From Nectonema munidae (Eukaryota > Nematomorpha > Nectonematoida > Nectonematidae), in the NCBI GenBank assembly GCA_030549495.1, contig JAUIRK010000944.1, positions 1-64,000 on the forward strand: a stretch of DNA of 64,000 bases, written 5' to 3'. A program made the position numbers and the translations under genes. This document shows, piece by piece, positions 47,739 to 57,736 of the stretch (positions are counted from its first letter, which is position 1; every line of letters begins with the position of its first letter). The notes under the pieces are model-generated. The model saw only the letters and a list, made by a program, of their open reading frames with translations. It made no database searches and was not told the origin of the DNA.

Positions 47739-48707
47739 TGCTTCGGCATTTAGCATACTCATTTGAGTGAATGATACAAAACTTTCCTCAATGGATTTAT
47801 TTTCTTCATCATAGTACCTGACCACTAACGCCAACTGTTCTGCTTTGCTTACATCCTTTGCTTCATCTGCTTGCACAGAAAAGTATAAACAGGCTTTTAT
47901 TTTATCAGCTATATCTTCCTTCACCATTGAAGCAAAAATAGATATTATTTCATTTTGAATTTCTTTACTTTCATTTTTTGCGCCATTTTTTACTTTATCA
48001 GACACTATTGGGTCATGCTTTGCAGTAAACTGTAAAAGCTTTCGAACGTTTCCAGGATTAAATTCATCATCGCCTTCTCTATGACCACGTTGCGAAATAT
48101 CTTGCGTGATAGTGAATAAAATTATTTCTCCAATAGTTTTTATGTAGTGGCGATTCTCTTTTACTTTTTTTTGATATGTTTCACTCATACTTTGAACTAT
48201 AGATGTTTCGTTCCTAATATTTTTTTCGTAATTGACCCATGCAATGCAAGAAAATTTATGACACTGTGAAGATATATGCTTACTAATTGCACCATCCTTG
48301 CCATGAGCTTTTTTCCAATGCCGAAAACCAGTTTTAACAAATGCATCTTCTGAATTTCCTGAAAAGGGAAGTGAAAAATGTCTACACGGAAAACAAAAGA
48401 TAGCATTCTTTTCTCTTGAGTACTCTAGCCAATTATACTTGTCAAACCAAGACGCAACAAATGAACGAGGATGAGAGCTTCCTTCACTGTGCTTTGGATA
48501 CTCTTTTAAGCGTAATTGAACTGGCTTTACATTAGGATACTGAGAAATGTCATTTGGAGCATCGTTTTGAGAATGAGAAAAAACTTCAAGAGTGTTTTCA
48601 GGATTTGTTTTGTAAATATCATTTTTGGCTTTTTTTGAAATATCAATGTCATCTTCATTACTAGTTTGGCGTTTGTAACTACTTTGAACTGTAAGAAACT
48701 TATCCAT
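47739..48707 (-). pseudogene. hAT-1 transposase, N-terminal part
   Basis: Minus-strand frame of about 320 residues starting MDKFLTVQSSYKRQTSNEDD. It has a TTF-type zinc finger (FCFPCRHFS ... GHRxWKK-like FRHWKKAHGKDGAISKH), then the DUF4371-like region (NRHYIKTIGEIILF) and FSVQADEAKDVSKAEQLALV with the first catalytic Asp. It ends inside the MULE terminal repeat (GLLLLEAFYCQS is MULE sequence, not hAT). Same subfamily as hAT-2, but not a close copy. Confidence 0.8.
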
Positions 48708-49210
48708 AACCTAATAGAAAATCAAAATTTGTTTAACTTAACATAAAAAATGTAAACAACAAATGTTTAAACTAAAGTTAACTTCAAACAAAAATTCTTC
48801 AACTTTGAACTAAAAAATTAACATATATCCGACCATATTTTTATAAATAATATTTTTACTAAGTTTAAATCAGATTTACACACACATTTTTTTGTAAACA
48901 AGTAGAATTAAATCTTAATATGAAAATTTATCTTTGTTCTTGATTGATTACCAGCAATGGTATGTTAAATATATTTTAAAAAAGTTGATTTAGAAACACA
49001 AAAAACAGTGTTGTCAATGACTTTTTTTCGCGTTACATCATTATAAATATATTGATTTCAATTAAACGTAATAAAAAATAATGTAAAAAATTACCTTATG
49101 TAAAAAAACAATTTTTAAGAATGCTACAAATAGAAATCTAAAATGAATTTGTAAATTAAATTATGTATATGTTTAAAATGTTTATGTTTCAAAAAGATTA
49201 TCCAGCTGCT

Positions 49211-49492
49211 CAGTGGGGGATCCTGAAATCTTTTGTGTGTGTGGGGGGGGGGGGGGGGGGGTATACTAATATTATCAAAATATTTTACACATTTTATTAG
49301 GGAAGAAATTTGAAAACGTATGTAAAATAAATGATTAAAATTATATTACAAAATCTTTTCTTCTTTCTTTTTGCTTTGAAAATCGATCAATGACTTCATC
49401 AATTTTGATTTCTATTTTAGGGTGGAGGTTTTTCTTGAATAGATTGCTGGTGGAGGGGGGGGGTATGCATCCCCCCTCTCGGTCCATCCCTG
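49211..49492. mobile_element. hAT MITE, 282 bp
   Basis: Perfect 8-bp duplication CAGCTGCT at 49203-49210 and 49493-49500. Ends CAGTGGGGGATCC and, on the minus strand, CAGGGATGGACCGAGAGG, short imperfect inverted repeats starting CAG. It contains a long G-run near 49240 and a G9/C6 pair near 49456-49476. No coding. Nested in hAT-1. Confidence 0.8.
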
Positions 49493-49562
49493 CAGCTGCT
49501 ATCTTCAATCCCCTTCTTAAAATTTATCATTATATAAATTATGTCATCCGATCTCATCTAAT

Positions 49563-52500
49563 CAGGCCCGTAGCTAGAACTTTTCACTTGGGAGGGCTGG
49601 AAAAAAATTTAGGGGGGCTAAATATTTTTACAAAAAATTTTTTTATATTTGTGGTTTATCTTTCCTGCCTTCAAAAAAATGACTTTTTGAAAATTTTTTT
49701 ATAAACAATAAGTGTCAAACTTTTACTTTACATGTTTTGAAAAATAAAACAATATTAAAATCAAAACAAAATTAATCTTCTTGACTTTTTTGAAAACTCT
49801 TTGCAAAATTCAATGAAATCAATGTTTTTCAACCTTTTAGATTCAAAACCAATCATTGAGAGATTCGCTTTGCGAGTACTCAACATTGTTCTCCTTTGTG
49901 GAGTGTCTATATTTGATAGAGTCGAAAATGATGACTCACATAAAGCTGTAGAACATGGGAAAGAAGCAAGGCTGGCAACAAAATTGTAAGTATCAGTGAA
50001 AACTTCTCTTTGCTCGTAAAGAACTTTCACAATATTTGGAATGGTAAACAAAACATTTTTTTTCTTCAGATAATTTTGCACCACTAATAACTCGGCTTCT
50101 GGAGGAATTTTGATAAGTTTGCTTATTTCTTGAAAGTTTTTAGTTTTGAAGCTTTCTGTTGATAGTTGAGTTATTATAGAAGCAATTTCTTTATACAAAC
50201 ATGAGTTTTGATTGAAGCGTTTTTCATATTCAGTTAAAATGTGATCAATGGCGGAAAAAAATGAACTTTTGAGAACTAAAATAATTTTATCTAATCTTTG
50301 TCCAGTGGGACAAGTCACTATAACATTTTTAAGTCGAGAACTAGAAAAAGTTTTTCTTTTCGAATTAACGTTTTCAATATTTTCTTTACCAATCATCTCT
50401 TCTCCAGTTTTCTTAACATCTTCAAAAACATATTCACTTCTTAGTTTTTTTATCTCAGCAAAAACGCTATCTGATATCTCCATTGCTGCAGCAAGATCAA
50501 TTTCTCTTTTTTGGAAGACTTTATCTGCAGGTTGTATCAAACTTAAAACTTTTTCTACTAAAACGGCTGCAAATGTAAATTTAATGTTTGAAAGTGTTGA
50601 ATAAAATCCTTTTGCTTCTACTACAATTCCACCATCTATAGAAGCATCTCTGAGATTTATAATTGTTTTTAAAGTTTTTCTTATTTGACAAAATTCAGAG
50701 ATGATAGCTTTTGTAGTTTGATAATGTCCGCTCCATCTTTGTTCTAATAATCTTTTCAAAGATATTCCATTATAATGTTTTGCAACTTTTGGACGTCGAA
50801 AAAAGGTATACAACGACTTACACTGATCGCAAAAGTCTTTGATAATTTTGTTATTACTAAAAGTGTCAATAATAATTAAATGAAGACGGTGATTTAGACA
50901 ATGAACATAGGGAATTTTTCTTCCTAGTTTTTGTTGTAGAATTGCTTGTACTCCACCGTTGCACCCACTCATGACACTTGCTCCATCAAAACATTGAGAA
51001 AGAAGTTTTCCAGAATCGATATCAGTTTCGTTCAGAATATCTATGCACTTTGAAGCAATTGAATTTGCATCGAGTTCATTATGATGAAGCGTAACAATGT
51101 CTAGCAATGATTCGTGAATTTTTCCATTTTTAACATAACGGATACCGATTGATATATTCTCTGTATTAGTTTTGTCTCTTGTGCCATCCATCATAAGTGA
51201 AAAGTTACCTGAATCGCATTCTTTAATATTGTTTGCAACAGAGTTTCTAACCATATAATGGAGAGTAGAAATAACTTCATTTTGCAGTTGTGGAGAAGTG
51301 TATTTTGCATTCTGTTGAACATGAGAATTAATTATTTCTTTTAAGGTGCCGTCTTTTTCAATAGTGTAGTCAAAAAGGTTATTGAAAAGACCTTCTTCCT
51401 TAGATATATCTTCGTTGAATGTTCCTCTGAAAGCCAATTGATTGCTTGCTAGAAATTTAATTACATCAAGAATTGATCTCAAATAATATCTATTTTTTTC
51501 TATTGCACCTCTGCAAACGAGAGTCGAAACAGAAGTGTCATTTTCCAAACGATGCTTTTTCTCTTTCCAAGCTGCCATTGAGTCAAGGTGAGAGCATGAT
51601 GCCTGATGTTTGAGAAATCCTTTGTTTCCTTCATTTGCTTTTTTCCAGTTAGAAAAGCCATTCAAAGTAAAAGCTGTGTCTCTTTGATTAATTTTGGCAA
51701 AAAGTCTACAGGGAAAGCAAAAAGCAGCGTCTTTCATAACTGAGTATTCAAGCCAAGGATATAAATTGTACCAGTTTTTCTGAAATGAACGTGAATCCGA
51801 ATTTTTTGGAAAATTTATAATTGGACACGATCTACTATCTTTACTTAAATCAGTAATACTATTATGTTCAACATTATCTTCACAGATTATTTCTTGATGT
51901 TCTTGTCGAAACTTCTTTGCAGGAAGAGAATCAAGATTACTAGAGCTTGCTTCGCTTTTCTTATTTTTTTTTATTACAAATTTATCCATAAAATTCTGAA
52001 AGTGTTTAAATAGCTAAACAAATAATCATGAACTTACACAGTATTAATTATATCATTTATTTATTTAAAAAATTTTTGGATAAAAATTGTGCATATTGTA
52101 ACTATCACACTTCATTTAAACACTGAATTCATAACATTTTAAATTTTGTAATTATAAATTTATATCAAATTATTTTATTTTCTAAAAAAAGGGAATTTTG
52201 CTAAAAAAATAAGAAAAAGATCAATAACTGAAATTAGTTACATATACATTTCAAAATCAAAATATAAAAATTAAATATAAAGTAAATAATAATTTGAAAA
52301 ACTATTGAAAAACATAAATATAATAAAACTGAGAAATTTTTGTTTAATTTTTGCTCAAATATAAAAATACTTTCAATATATTAAATTTAAAAACCACTTG
52401 TAGCCATTGCAAAACTGTGACAGAAAAATATTGTTTTTAATTATAAAAAAAGATAAATAAATAATATTGGATAAACAGTTAAATACAGTCAGAAGTCGCA

Positions 52501-52657
52501 TTTAAACAGAGTCATAAAAAAAGGATAAAAATCCTATGCTATAAAAACAATGTTGAAGAAAAAATATAAAAGGGGGGCTTTCCATTTTAGTTAGGGGGGC
52601 TTTCTATATTATTTAGGGGGGCTCAGCCCCCCCTTGCCCCCTCTGTCTACAGGCCTG
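49563..52657 (-). mobile_element. hAT-2, complete and apparently intact
   Basis: Perfect 8-bp duplication CATCTAAT at 49555-49562 and 52658-52665. The ends CAGGCCCGTAGCTAGA and, on the other strand, CAGGCCTGTAGACAGA are inverted (3 mismatches in 16). G-rich blocks lie just inside both ends. Length 3095 bp. Nested in hAT-1's 5' region. It has one uninterrupted transposase frame. Confidence 0.93.
49761..51989 (-). CDS. hAT-2 transposase, 742 aa, intact frame
   Basis: Single uninterrupted frame with a normal length for TTF-finger/DUF4371 hAT transposases (ZMYM1-like group). TTF-type zinc finger: FCFPCRLFAK (Cys 91, 94) and FLKHQASCSHL (His 128, 134). Catalytic core: SLMMDGTRDKTN (Asp 268), QCFDGASVMSG (Asp 335), YVHCLNHRLHLI (Cys 364, His 367) and the EQRWSGHY Trp near 417. 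The C-terminal dimerisation domain reads STALCESSFSTLSNI with the catalytic Glu at 685 and an Arg/Lys-rich tail. It would excise and reinsert elements with matching CAGGCC ends and make 8-bp duplications. All key residues are present, so it could be active; expression is not shown. Confidence 0.92.
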   Translation of the reverse strand: MDKFVIKKNKKSEASSSNLDSLPAKKFRQEHQEIICEDNVEHNSITDLSKDSRSCPIINFPKNSDSRSFQKNWYNLYPWLEYSVMKDAAFCFPCRLFAKINQRDTAFTLNGFSNWKKANEGNKGFLKHQASCSHLDSMAAWKEKKHRLENDTSVSTLVCRGAIEKNRYYLRSILDVIKFLASNQLAFRGTFNEDISKEEGLFNNLFDYTIEKDGTLKEIINSHVQQNAKYTSPQLQNEVISTLHYMVRNSVANNIKECDSGNFSLMMDGTRDKTNTENISIGIRYVKNGKIHESLLDIVTLHHNELDANSIASKCIDILNETDIDSGKLLSQCFDGASVMSGCNGGVQAILQQKLGRKIPYVHCLNHRLHLIIIDTFSNNKIIKDFCDQCKSLYTFFRRPKVAKHYNGISLKRLLEQRWSGHYQTTKAIISEFCQIRKTLKTIINLRDASIDGGIVVEAKGFYSTLSNIKFTFAAVLVEKVLSLIQPADKVFQKREIDLAAAMEISDSVFAEIKKLRSEYVFEDVKKTGEEMIGKENIENVNSKRKTFSSSRLKNVIVTCPTGQRLDKIILVLKSSFFSAIDHILTEYEKRFNQNSCLYKEIASIITQLSTESFKTKNFQEISKLIKIPPEAELLVVQNYLKKKNVLFTIPNIVKVLYEQREVFTDTYNFVASLASFPCSTALCESSFSTLSNIDTPQRRTMLSTRKANLSMIGFESKRLKNIDFIEFCKEFSKKSRRLILF

Positions 52658-53456
52658 CATCTAATCTAACTCGTATGCAAGTTTTGATAAAATATCAAAA
52701 ATAACAGTTTGTGCAACAAACTAAAATAACAGGCAAAAATATTATACGCCGTACACATATAGTAGAATGAAATGTATCTTGTATAAAGTTGTGAGAAGAT
52801 ATATGTGTTTGATAAAAAGCGAAACACACATTTTGAAGTATGTAATCTACGTACACAAATTCATATAGTCTGCAATGCATATACTCTGCATATTGCACCA
52901 TGTGCTGTTAGTGATGCAATACAATATGTGTTATACATTACAATCATGATAAACATATAGTAGTGTGAGTAATACATTCACAACATTAGCAAAACAAGGA
53001 AGTAATCATTTAACATAGTATGCAAAATGCAAGATATTGAAAAACAAGCGGAATATTCATGGTATTAAAACGAGGGAAGAGGGGGGGGGCAAAATAAGGG
53101 CCAGCTGAAATTGTGGGGGGGGGGGGTTAGGGAATGACTTCCCCCTTGCCCCCTTTAAAACCGCCACTGTGCATGTTTGAGATTGAGTGAGATAACATCT
53201 CTTCAATACTTCTTTTATCATATCATATCTCTATAAGAATCGTGCAACTATTATATTTTCAAATCATCTCCACTATCATCATGATGATAGTCGAATGATT
53301 TCACCAGCATCATTCTAAAAGAAGCAATAGAATATAGATGTTTATAATAACGAGATATTGCTCTTGTATACGTTTATTTGATAATAATAATAATAGTGGA
53401 GTTTTTTTCCATTGCTCAGTAGTTCGAGGGGCATACAAATCGTCCGTAGTGCGAAA

Positions 53457-54350
53457 GAAGGGCATTCGTTATATTTATACAGACAGTACGTGTGCAAAGA
53501 ATATATCACATTCCACTGCTAGCTATCACGCTTGTTATTGATTCTAGCGCATAACTATGCGAAGAAAGATTACACACGTTGCCTTTTTTTACAATGTTTT
53601 TGATTTTAGAATATTTTTCGATTCTTTGATTACACTATTTTATTTTGATTATTTGACAAAATGTTATTTATAACATTTCTAAAATCGTCTCCCCGAATGA
53701 GGTATATCATCTTACATCTAGCAAAATATGAACTGTCAGGTTGGAGATGAACCATCGTAGTATACAGGTTGGAGATGACACTCAAGTTGTCTACCCGCGT
53801 TCAACCGTACAGGTTATGAGAATATATCATTGCATAACAGAGAAGAGTTTCCTAAAACTCTTCATACTGACTTCAAATATATTATTAATAGAATCTCGCA
53901 TTATACACATGATGTGTGTGTATTTGTCTGTGTGTGAGTAGGTCTGGCAAGACAAATATATATAAAAAAAACTTGAGTAAAATAAAGTTAATATTGTTAT
54001 TGAGAATGATAAGAGGAATCTAAAAATGCATAATACTTGTATATTTGTTGAATATATGTGAAGTCATAATTTTGAGCCCGTTGTGAAAAATCAAAAACCT
54101 AAAAATTAAAAAAAAATAAAATTTAAAAACTTGTTCTGATAGAGTTTGATTCGCTGATTCCAAATATGTTATTTGTTTGAAATGAATCGAATGACTTCTA
54201 TATTTTTTGTGTCGTCAAATTTGGAATTTTTGTCATTCTTTCAAGTTCAGAAGCAAAAAAGGTATTTTAAAAAAATTCAAACTTAAAATATTTATACATT
54301 TTCGTAATCAGTATAAAATTTCCTTTAAAATGAGATATTAAAATTGAAAA
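53457..54350. other. Unassigned DNA between piggyBac A and the minisatellite array
   Basis: No coding. CAGGTTGGAGATGA occurs twice (53736 and 53765). A GT-rich run lies at 53910-53938. The piggyBac-like MITE of the right arm probably extends to here, but its far end was not found. Confidence 0.4.
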
Positions 54351-54359
54351 TTGGATACG

Positions 54360-55955
54360 TTTAAAATTTTTGGGAAATTGTGATATTACTCTAAATATTT
54401 GCTAACCAATTATTTTTCAAAGTTCCTGTTCTTGGTGAATCCATTTATAATCAACTTTTTTCAATTACAAAAACTTTTCCACCTCTAAAATATTCACACC
54501 GAAGGAAAAAATTTGTCAAATTTGATTCACATTTATAAAATTTTTTTGAGAAAAGATCTTTACATATTATGTCTAACTCTAACTGTTTGAAAATTTATAG
54601 ATCACTTTTTTAGTCAATTGATGATTAAAATAAATAAGATAAAGGTTTAAAGATTTTTACTTCACAAAGGATAATCTTCTTTTTCACGGTCAAGACATTT
54701 TTTGAGAATAGTTTCTTCACCTATTGGTGTCTGTCATAGTTATGGTAACTCTAAATATTTGAAAATTTTAGATCACTTTTTTTGTCAATTGATGTTTGAA
54801 ATATTAACTAATAAGACAAAGGTTTAAAGATTTTTGATTCATAATGTAAGAGCTTCTTTACGTTCAAGATGTTTTTTGAAAATCTCATTAATTACAAATT
54901 ATCTCATTAGCTGCTGAAAGGATTATCGGCGATGTAAAAGAATTTTATTAAACGTGTTACTATTTCATTTTTCTTATCATCACGCGTTCTCATTTCATTT
55001 TCCTTCAGTTCCTTTACTTCTCGCATACTTAAATTTTTGTACTATAATAAATAACGATTGTGAAAACAAACTTGAGAAATGTTTTTTTCGAAAAAAAAAG
55101 ATTTTTGCCAATTCGATTCATATTTTCACCCATTTTTACACTGTAATGAACAAAAAGAAGTACAGAAATGAAAAACATAGACGATATTCATATACATAGA
55201 CGAATTTTTATTCTCAATCAAAATTATAATAGTGATTTTCAATCAAAAGTTAATTTTTTGAGAAAATAGAGTCCTTTTTTAGAATTTGTTTTTTTACGAA
55301 ATGTCACATTTGATTTAATAACAATCCACGCATTCTTGCACCCTAATTGGGAGAGTCCTGGAGTGAAGTGAACGTCGTAATAAAAAAATTAAAAATATAT
55401 TTTATTTAAAATATGGAAGTATGTTTATGAGAACATTTTCAGGCATACATCACTAATTCTATTTTTACATTGACACATTTTTTCACAGGAATGGTAAAAA
55501 CTTAGCCAAAAAATGGTATCAGCATCGTCAATGTTTAAAAAATATTTTACTTAAAATGTGAATAAATGTTTTTGAAGAAATTTTTTATGATAAACTAACA
55601 TATTTGATTGACATTTTCACATTCTAATTACGAAAACTGTTTCCAAAAATGAAATCAACATGGAGGTCTAGTATAAATAATATTTATTGAGAATATAAAT
55701 AATGTTCTAGGAAATAATTTTTGCCTTCAACCACAAATATGATTAAAATTTTCACAATCTAATTGCAAAAATGGTTAGAGAAATAAAATCTGCATGTTCG
55801 ATTTATTTAAAATGTGTATAAATGTTTTTGGAGACACTTTCTCAGACGTAAACTGCAAATAATTTTAGAAATTTCCAAACGATAGTTGTTAAATTGAGCT
55901 GAGAAATGAAATTGGCATGGTAGATTTGAAATAAAAATATATTTAGTTTAAAATT
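54360..55955 (-). repeat. Diverged minisatellite of the right-arm piggyBac-like MITE
   Basis: Two clear 160-bp units (54585-54740 and 54745-54890) share TTTAGATCACTTTTTT-GTCAATTGATG and AAAGGTTTAAAGATTTTT. Further units toward 55955 share GAAAT(C/T)(A/G)(G/A)CATGG (near 55510, 55650, 55787, 55908, 55975) with TTTTATTTAAAAT and AATGTTTT. Divergence is high. The left arm has the same kind of units at 20366-20575 before its pogo insertion. Confidence 0.65.
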
Positions 55956-56424
55956 TTTGAGAACTGAAATCAGCATGGTCGATTTTGTATAAAAAAAATA
56001 ATTTTATTTAAAATTTTAATCAATGTTTTCGTAAGTAATTTTATCATCAATCAAATTTTTGATTGACATTACTTACACAGTTGAAAGGTTTATTGGAAAA
56101 ATATGTATAAATAAGTTTTATTTGTTCCAATATACATATGATTAAAACTTTTCAATAGTGTATCTAACATAGATACAAAGTAATAAGTTATTGATATTAT
56201 AATATAAAAATTTTGTTGAAAAAAATGTACATTTGATTTTGATTGACAGTTTTTGACATGAGAGGGTCATTCAACTACCATGAAAATGGCATCAAAAGAT
56301 GCAGCTAACGATTTTAGGAAAAGTTAAAATTTTAGGGGCAAATAATTTAGCCAATTTTGTACAATAGAAATTTTAGTTGAGGAGGAGGGGGGGGGGGTGA
56401 AATGGCAGCCCGTCACTGATAGGG
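55956..56424 (-). mobile_element. piggyBac-like MITE, right-arm copy (left terminus and start)
   Basis: Starts at 56424 (minus) beside TTAA 56425-56428 with CCCTATCAGTGACGGGCT and a C-tract, matching 19904 onward almost base for base. It sits at the same LINE position as the left copy, so it was present before the inverted duplication. Its far terminus is not identified. Confidence 0.7.
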
Positions 56425-56428
56425 TTAA

Positions 56429-57736
56429 AGGATAAGCGAATCAGGTCTCTTGAAGACATATTACAGATAAAGGTTCAGGTAAAAGGATATTCAATTGATA
56501 AATGAAAATTTGTGCTTCGTGAAACTTGCTACTTAATGATTGTATATTCAAGCTGACAATATTAATTTTGTAAATTTCATCAGGGTCAAAAAAGTATGGT
56601 TTAATGAAATAAAGTTCTTACACTGATCTCTGATATGTTTGAGTAATACTTCTAACCATTTCCAACTCCAATAACGAAGGCCAGTTATAACTCATAGCTG
56701 AGAGATTTGTTATTTCCAATTTTTTCGAGGAAAAATTGTAACATTTGAGAGATGAAGAAACATTTTTAAAAGAGCAGGAAGCAGAACCGTGATTAGAGGC
56801 TCAGTATTTGCAAACAGAATCTTTCTTTCATTTGGACGATTTGTGGTCAAAAAGGAAACAATTACCACATTGTTTATGAGAGAAAATAGGATTGATTTGA
56901 ACCTTTGCATCATAAATTAAAATGTGAGATTATCATTTTTCAAAAAGGAGTATATTTCAGCAGAAACTTTAAACACAACTTTCTTTTTATTATTTGGTGT
57001 AACTTTTGAAAAAAGTAAATCAAAAAGGTTGTGATCATTCATGTCTTTACAAATTTCTTCGTTTTTATCGAGTATCAAAGTTTTCACCCGTTCGATAGGT
57101 ATATCTTTTTGAAATAATAATTGAAATTTTTGGTAATAATGTTTTGCTTTAAACTGTTAAAAGTGATTTGTGTGTAAGCATATTTTCAGCCTTTTTTAGA
57201 TTTTAGTATCGCGAAACCGCTGCCTTAGTGCTTTTTAAGACGAATCTTAGAATATCTTTAGTTTTAGTTGGAATTTCTTCCACATTTAATGAATCGGATT
57301 TAATATAGAGAATGTTTTTTACATCTTTCACAGGCGTTTTTTGAATTATTTCTGCGTATGTAGGTTTAATACAAGAAGGCACTGATATTATTTCTTTTTG
57401 TTGGTCAAAATGTAACTTCATTGTTGCAATAATTTTATTTTGGTCAAGGATTTGTTCTCTTAAAGATTTTACCAAATCAAAAAGTTCTCTAAGAGTATGT
57501 TGATCAGAAGAACGACAGAGATACTTACAATGCCACTTGATTCCTTGTGCACTATGTTTATCCAAGACTTTAAATAACGATTGACAAAGATCTTGACAGG
57601 TATAATAAAGCCATTTACAACAACTGTCACATTTAAAAAATTCAATTGAAATTGCAGAGATATAACTACACATTAATTTTTTTGCTTTTTCTAATGTTAC
57701 TATACGTTTTATACCATACATTCTGATAGTTTCCAC
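56429..57736 (-). pseudogene. LINE ORF1 and start of ORF2 (right arm)
   Basis: Mirror copy of 18615-19900. The N-terminal 177-residue frame (57736-57203) is open here from the PHD-like block through the coiled coil, so this copy shows the domain order best. It ends at the same TTAA insertion site (56425-56428). Confidence 0.65.

Larger units (their letters stand above)
35278..53169 (-). mobile_element. hAT-1, split by MULE, hAT MITE and hAT-2
   Basis: Termini CAGTGGCGGTTCTAGA (from 35278) and, on the minus strand, CAGTGGCGGTTTTAAA (from 53169) are inverted and end in CAGTGG as in many hAT elements. G-rich runs lie just inside both. The target duplication is unclear (GATGCATC on the left, TGCATGTT on the right; only TGCAT is shared). 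Removing the MULE, the 282-bp MITE and hAT-2 with one duplication each leaves about 3.5 kb, normal for an hAT. 48708-49200 and 52700-53160 are its AT-rich 5' non-coding part. Confidence 0.8.
31230..53456 (-). mobile_element. piggyBac A, older copy, split by later insertions
   Basis: Same family as piggyBac B, in the opposite orientation. The 5' end lies at about 53456-53170 (TTCGCACTACGGACGATTTG on the minus strand). Then come hAT-1 (35278-53169), then 35277-35189, a 1281-bp insertion, then 33907 to about 31230 with the transposase. The last 100 bp and 3' TIR are replaced by the hAT fragment ending at 31206, and the TTAA at the 5' end is not preserved. Without inserts the copy is about 3.0 kb, close to B's 3157 bp. 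Proteins of A and B differ at about 20 of 300 aligned residues. Confidence 0.8.

Noticed and set aside
49390-49704. Plus-strand frame across the hAT MITE and hAT-2 left end
   Set aside because: It crosses two transposon boundaries, so it cannot be a gene.
35270-53177. Clean 8-bp duplication for hAT-1
   Set aside because: GATGCATC and TGCATGTT share only TGCAT at shifted positions; not a convincing duplication.
53440-53470. TTAA duplication at the 5' end of piggyBac A
   Set aside because: The flank reads CCTTCTTTCGCAC with no TTAA; either mutated or rearranged, so not claimed.
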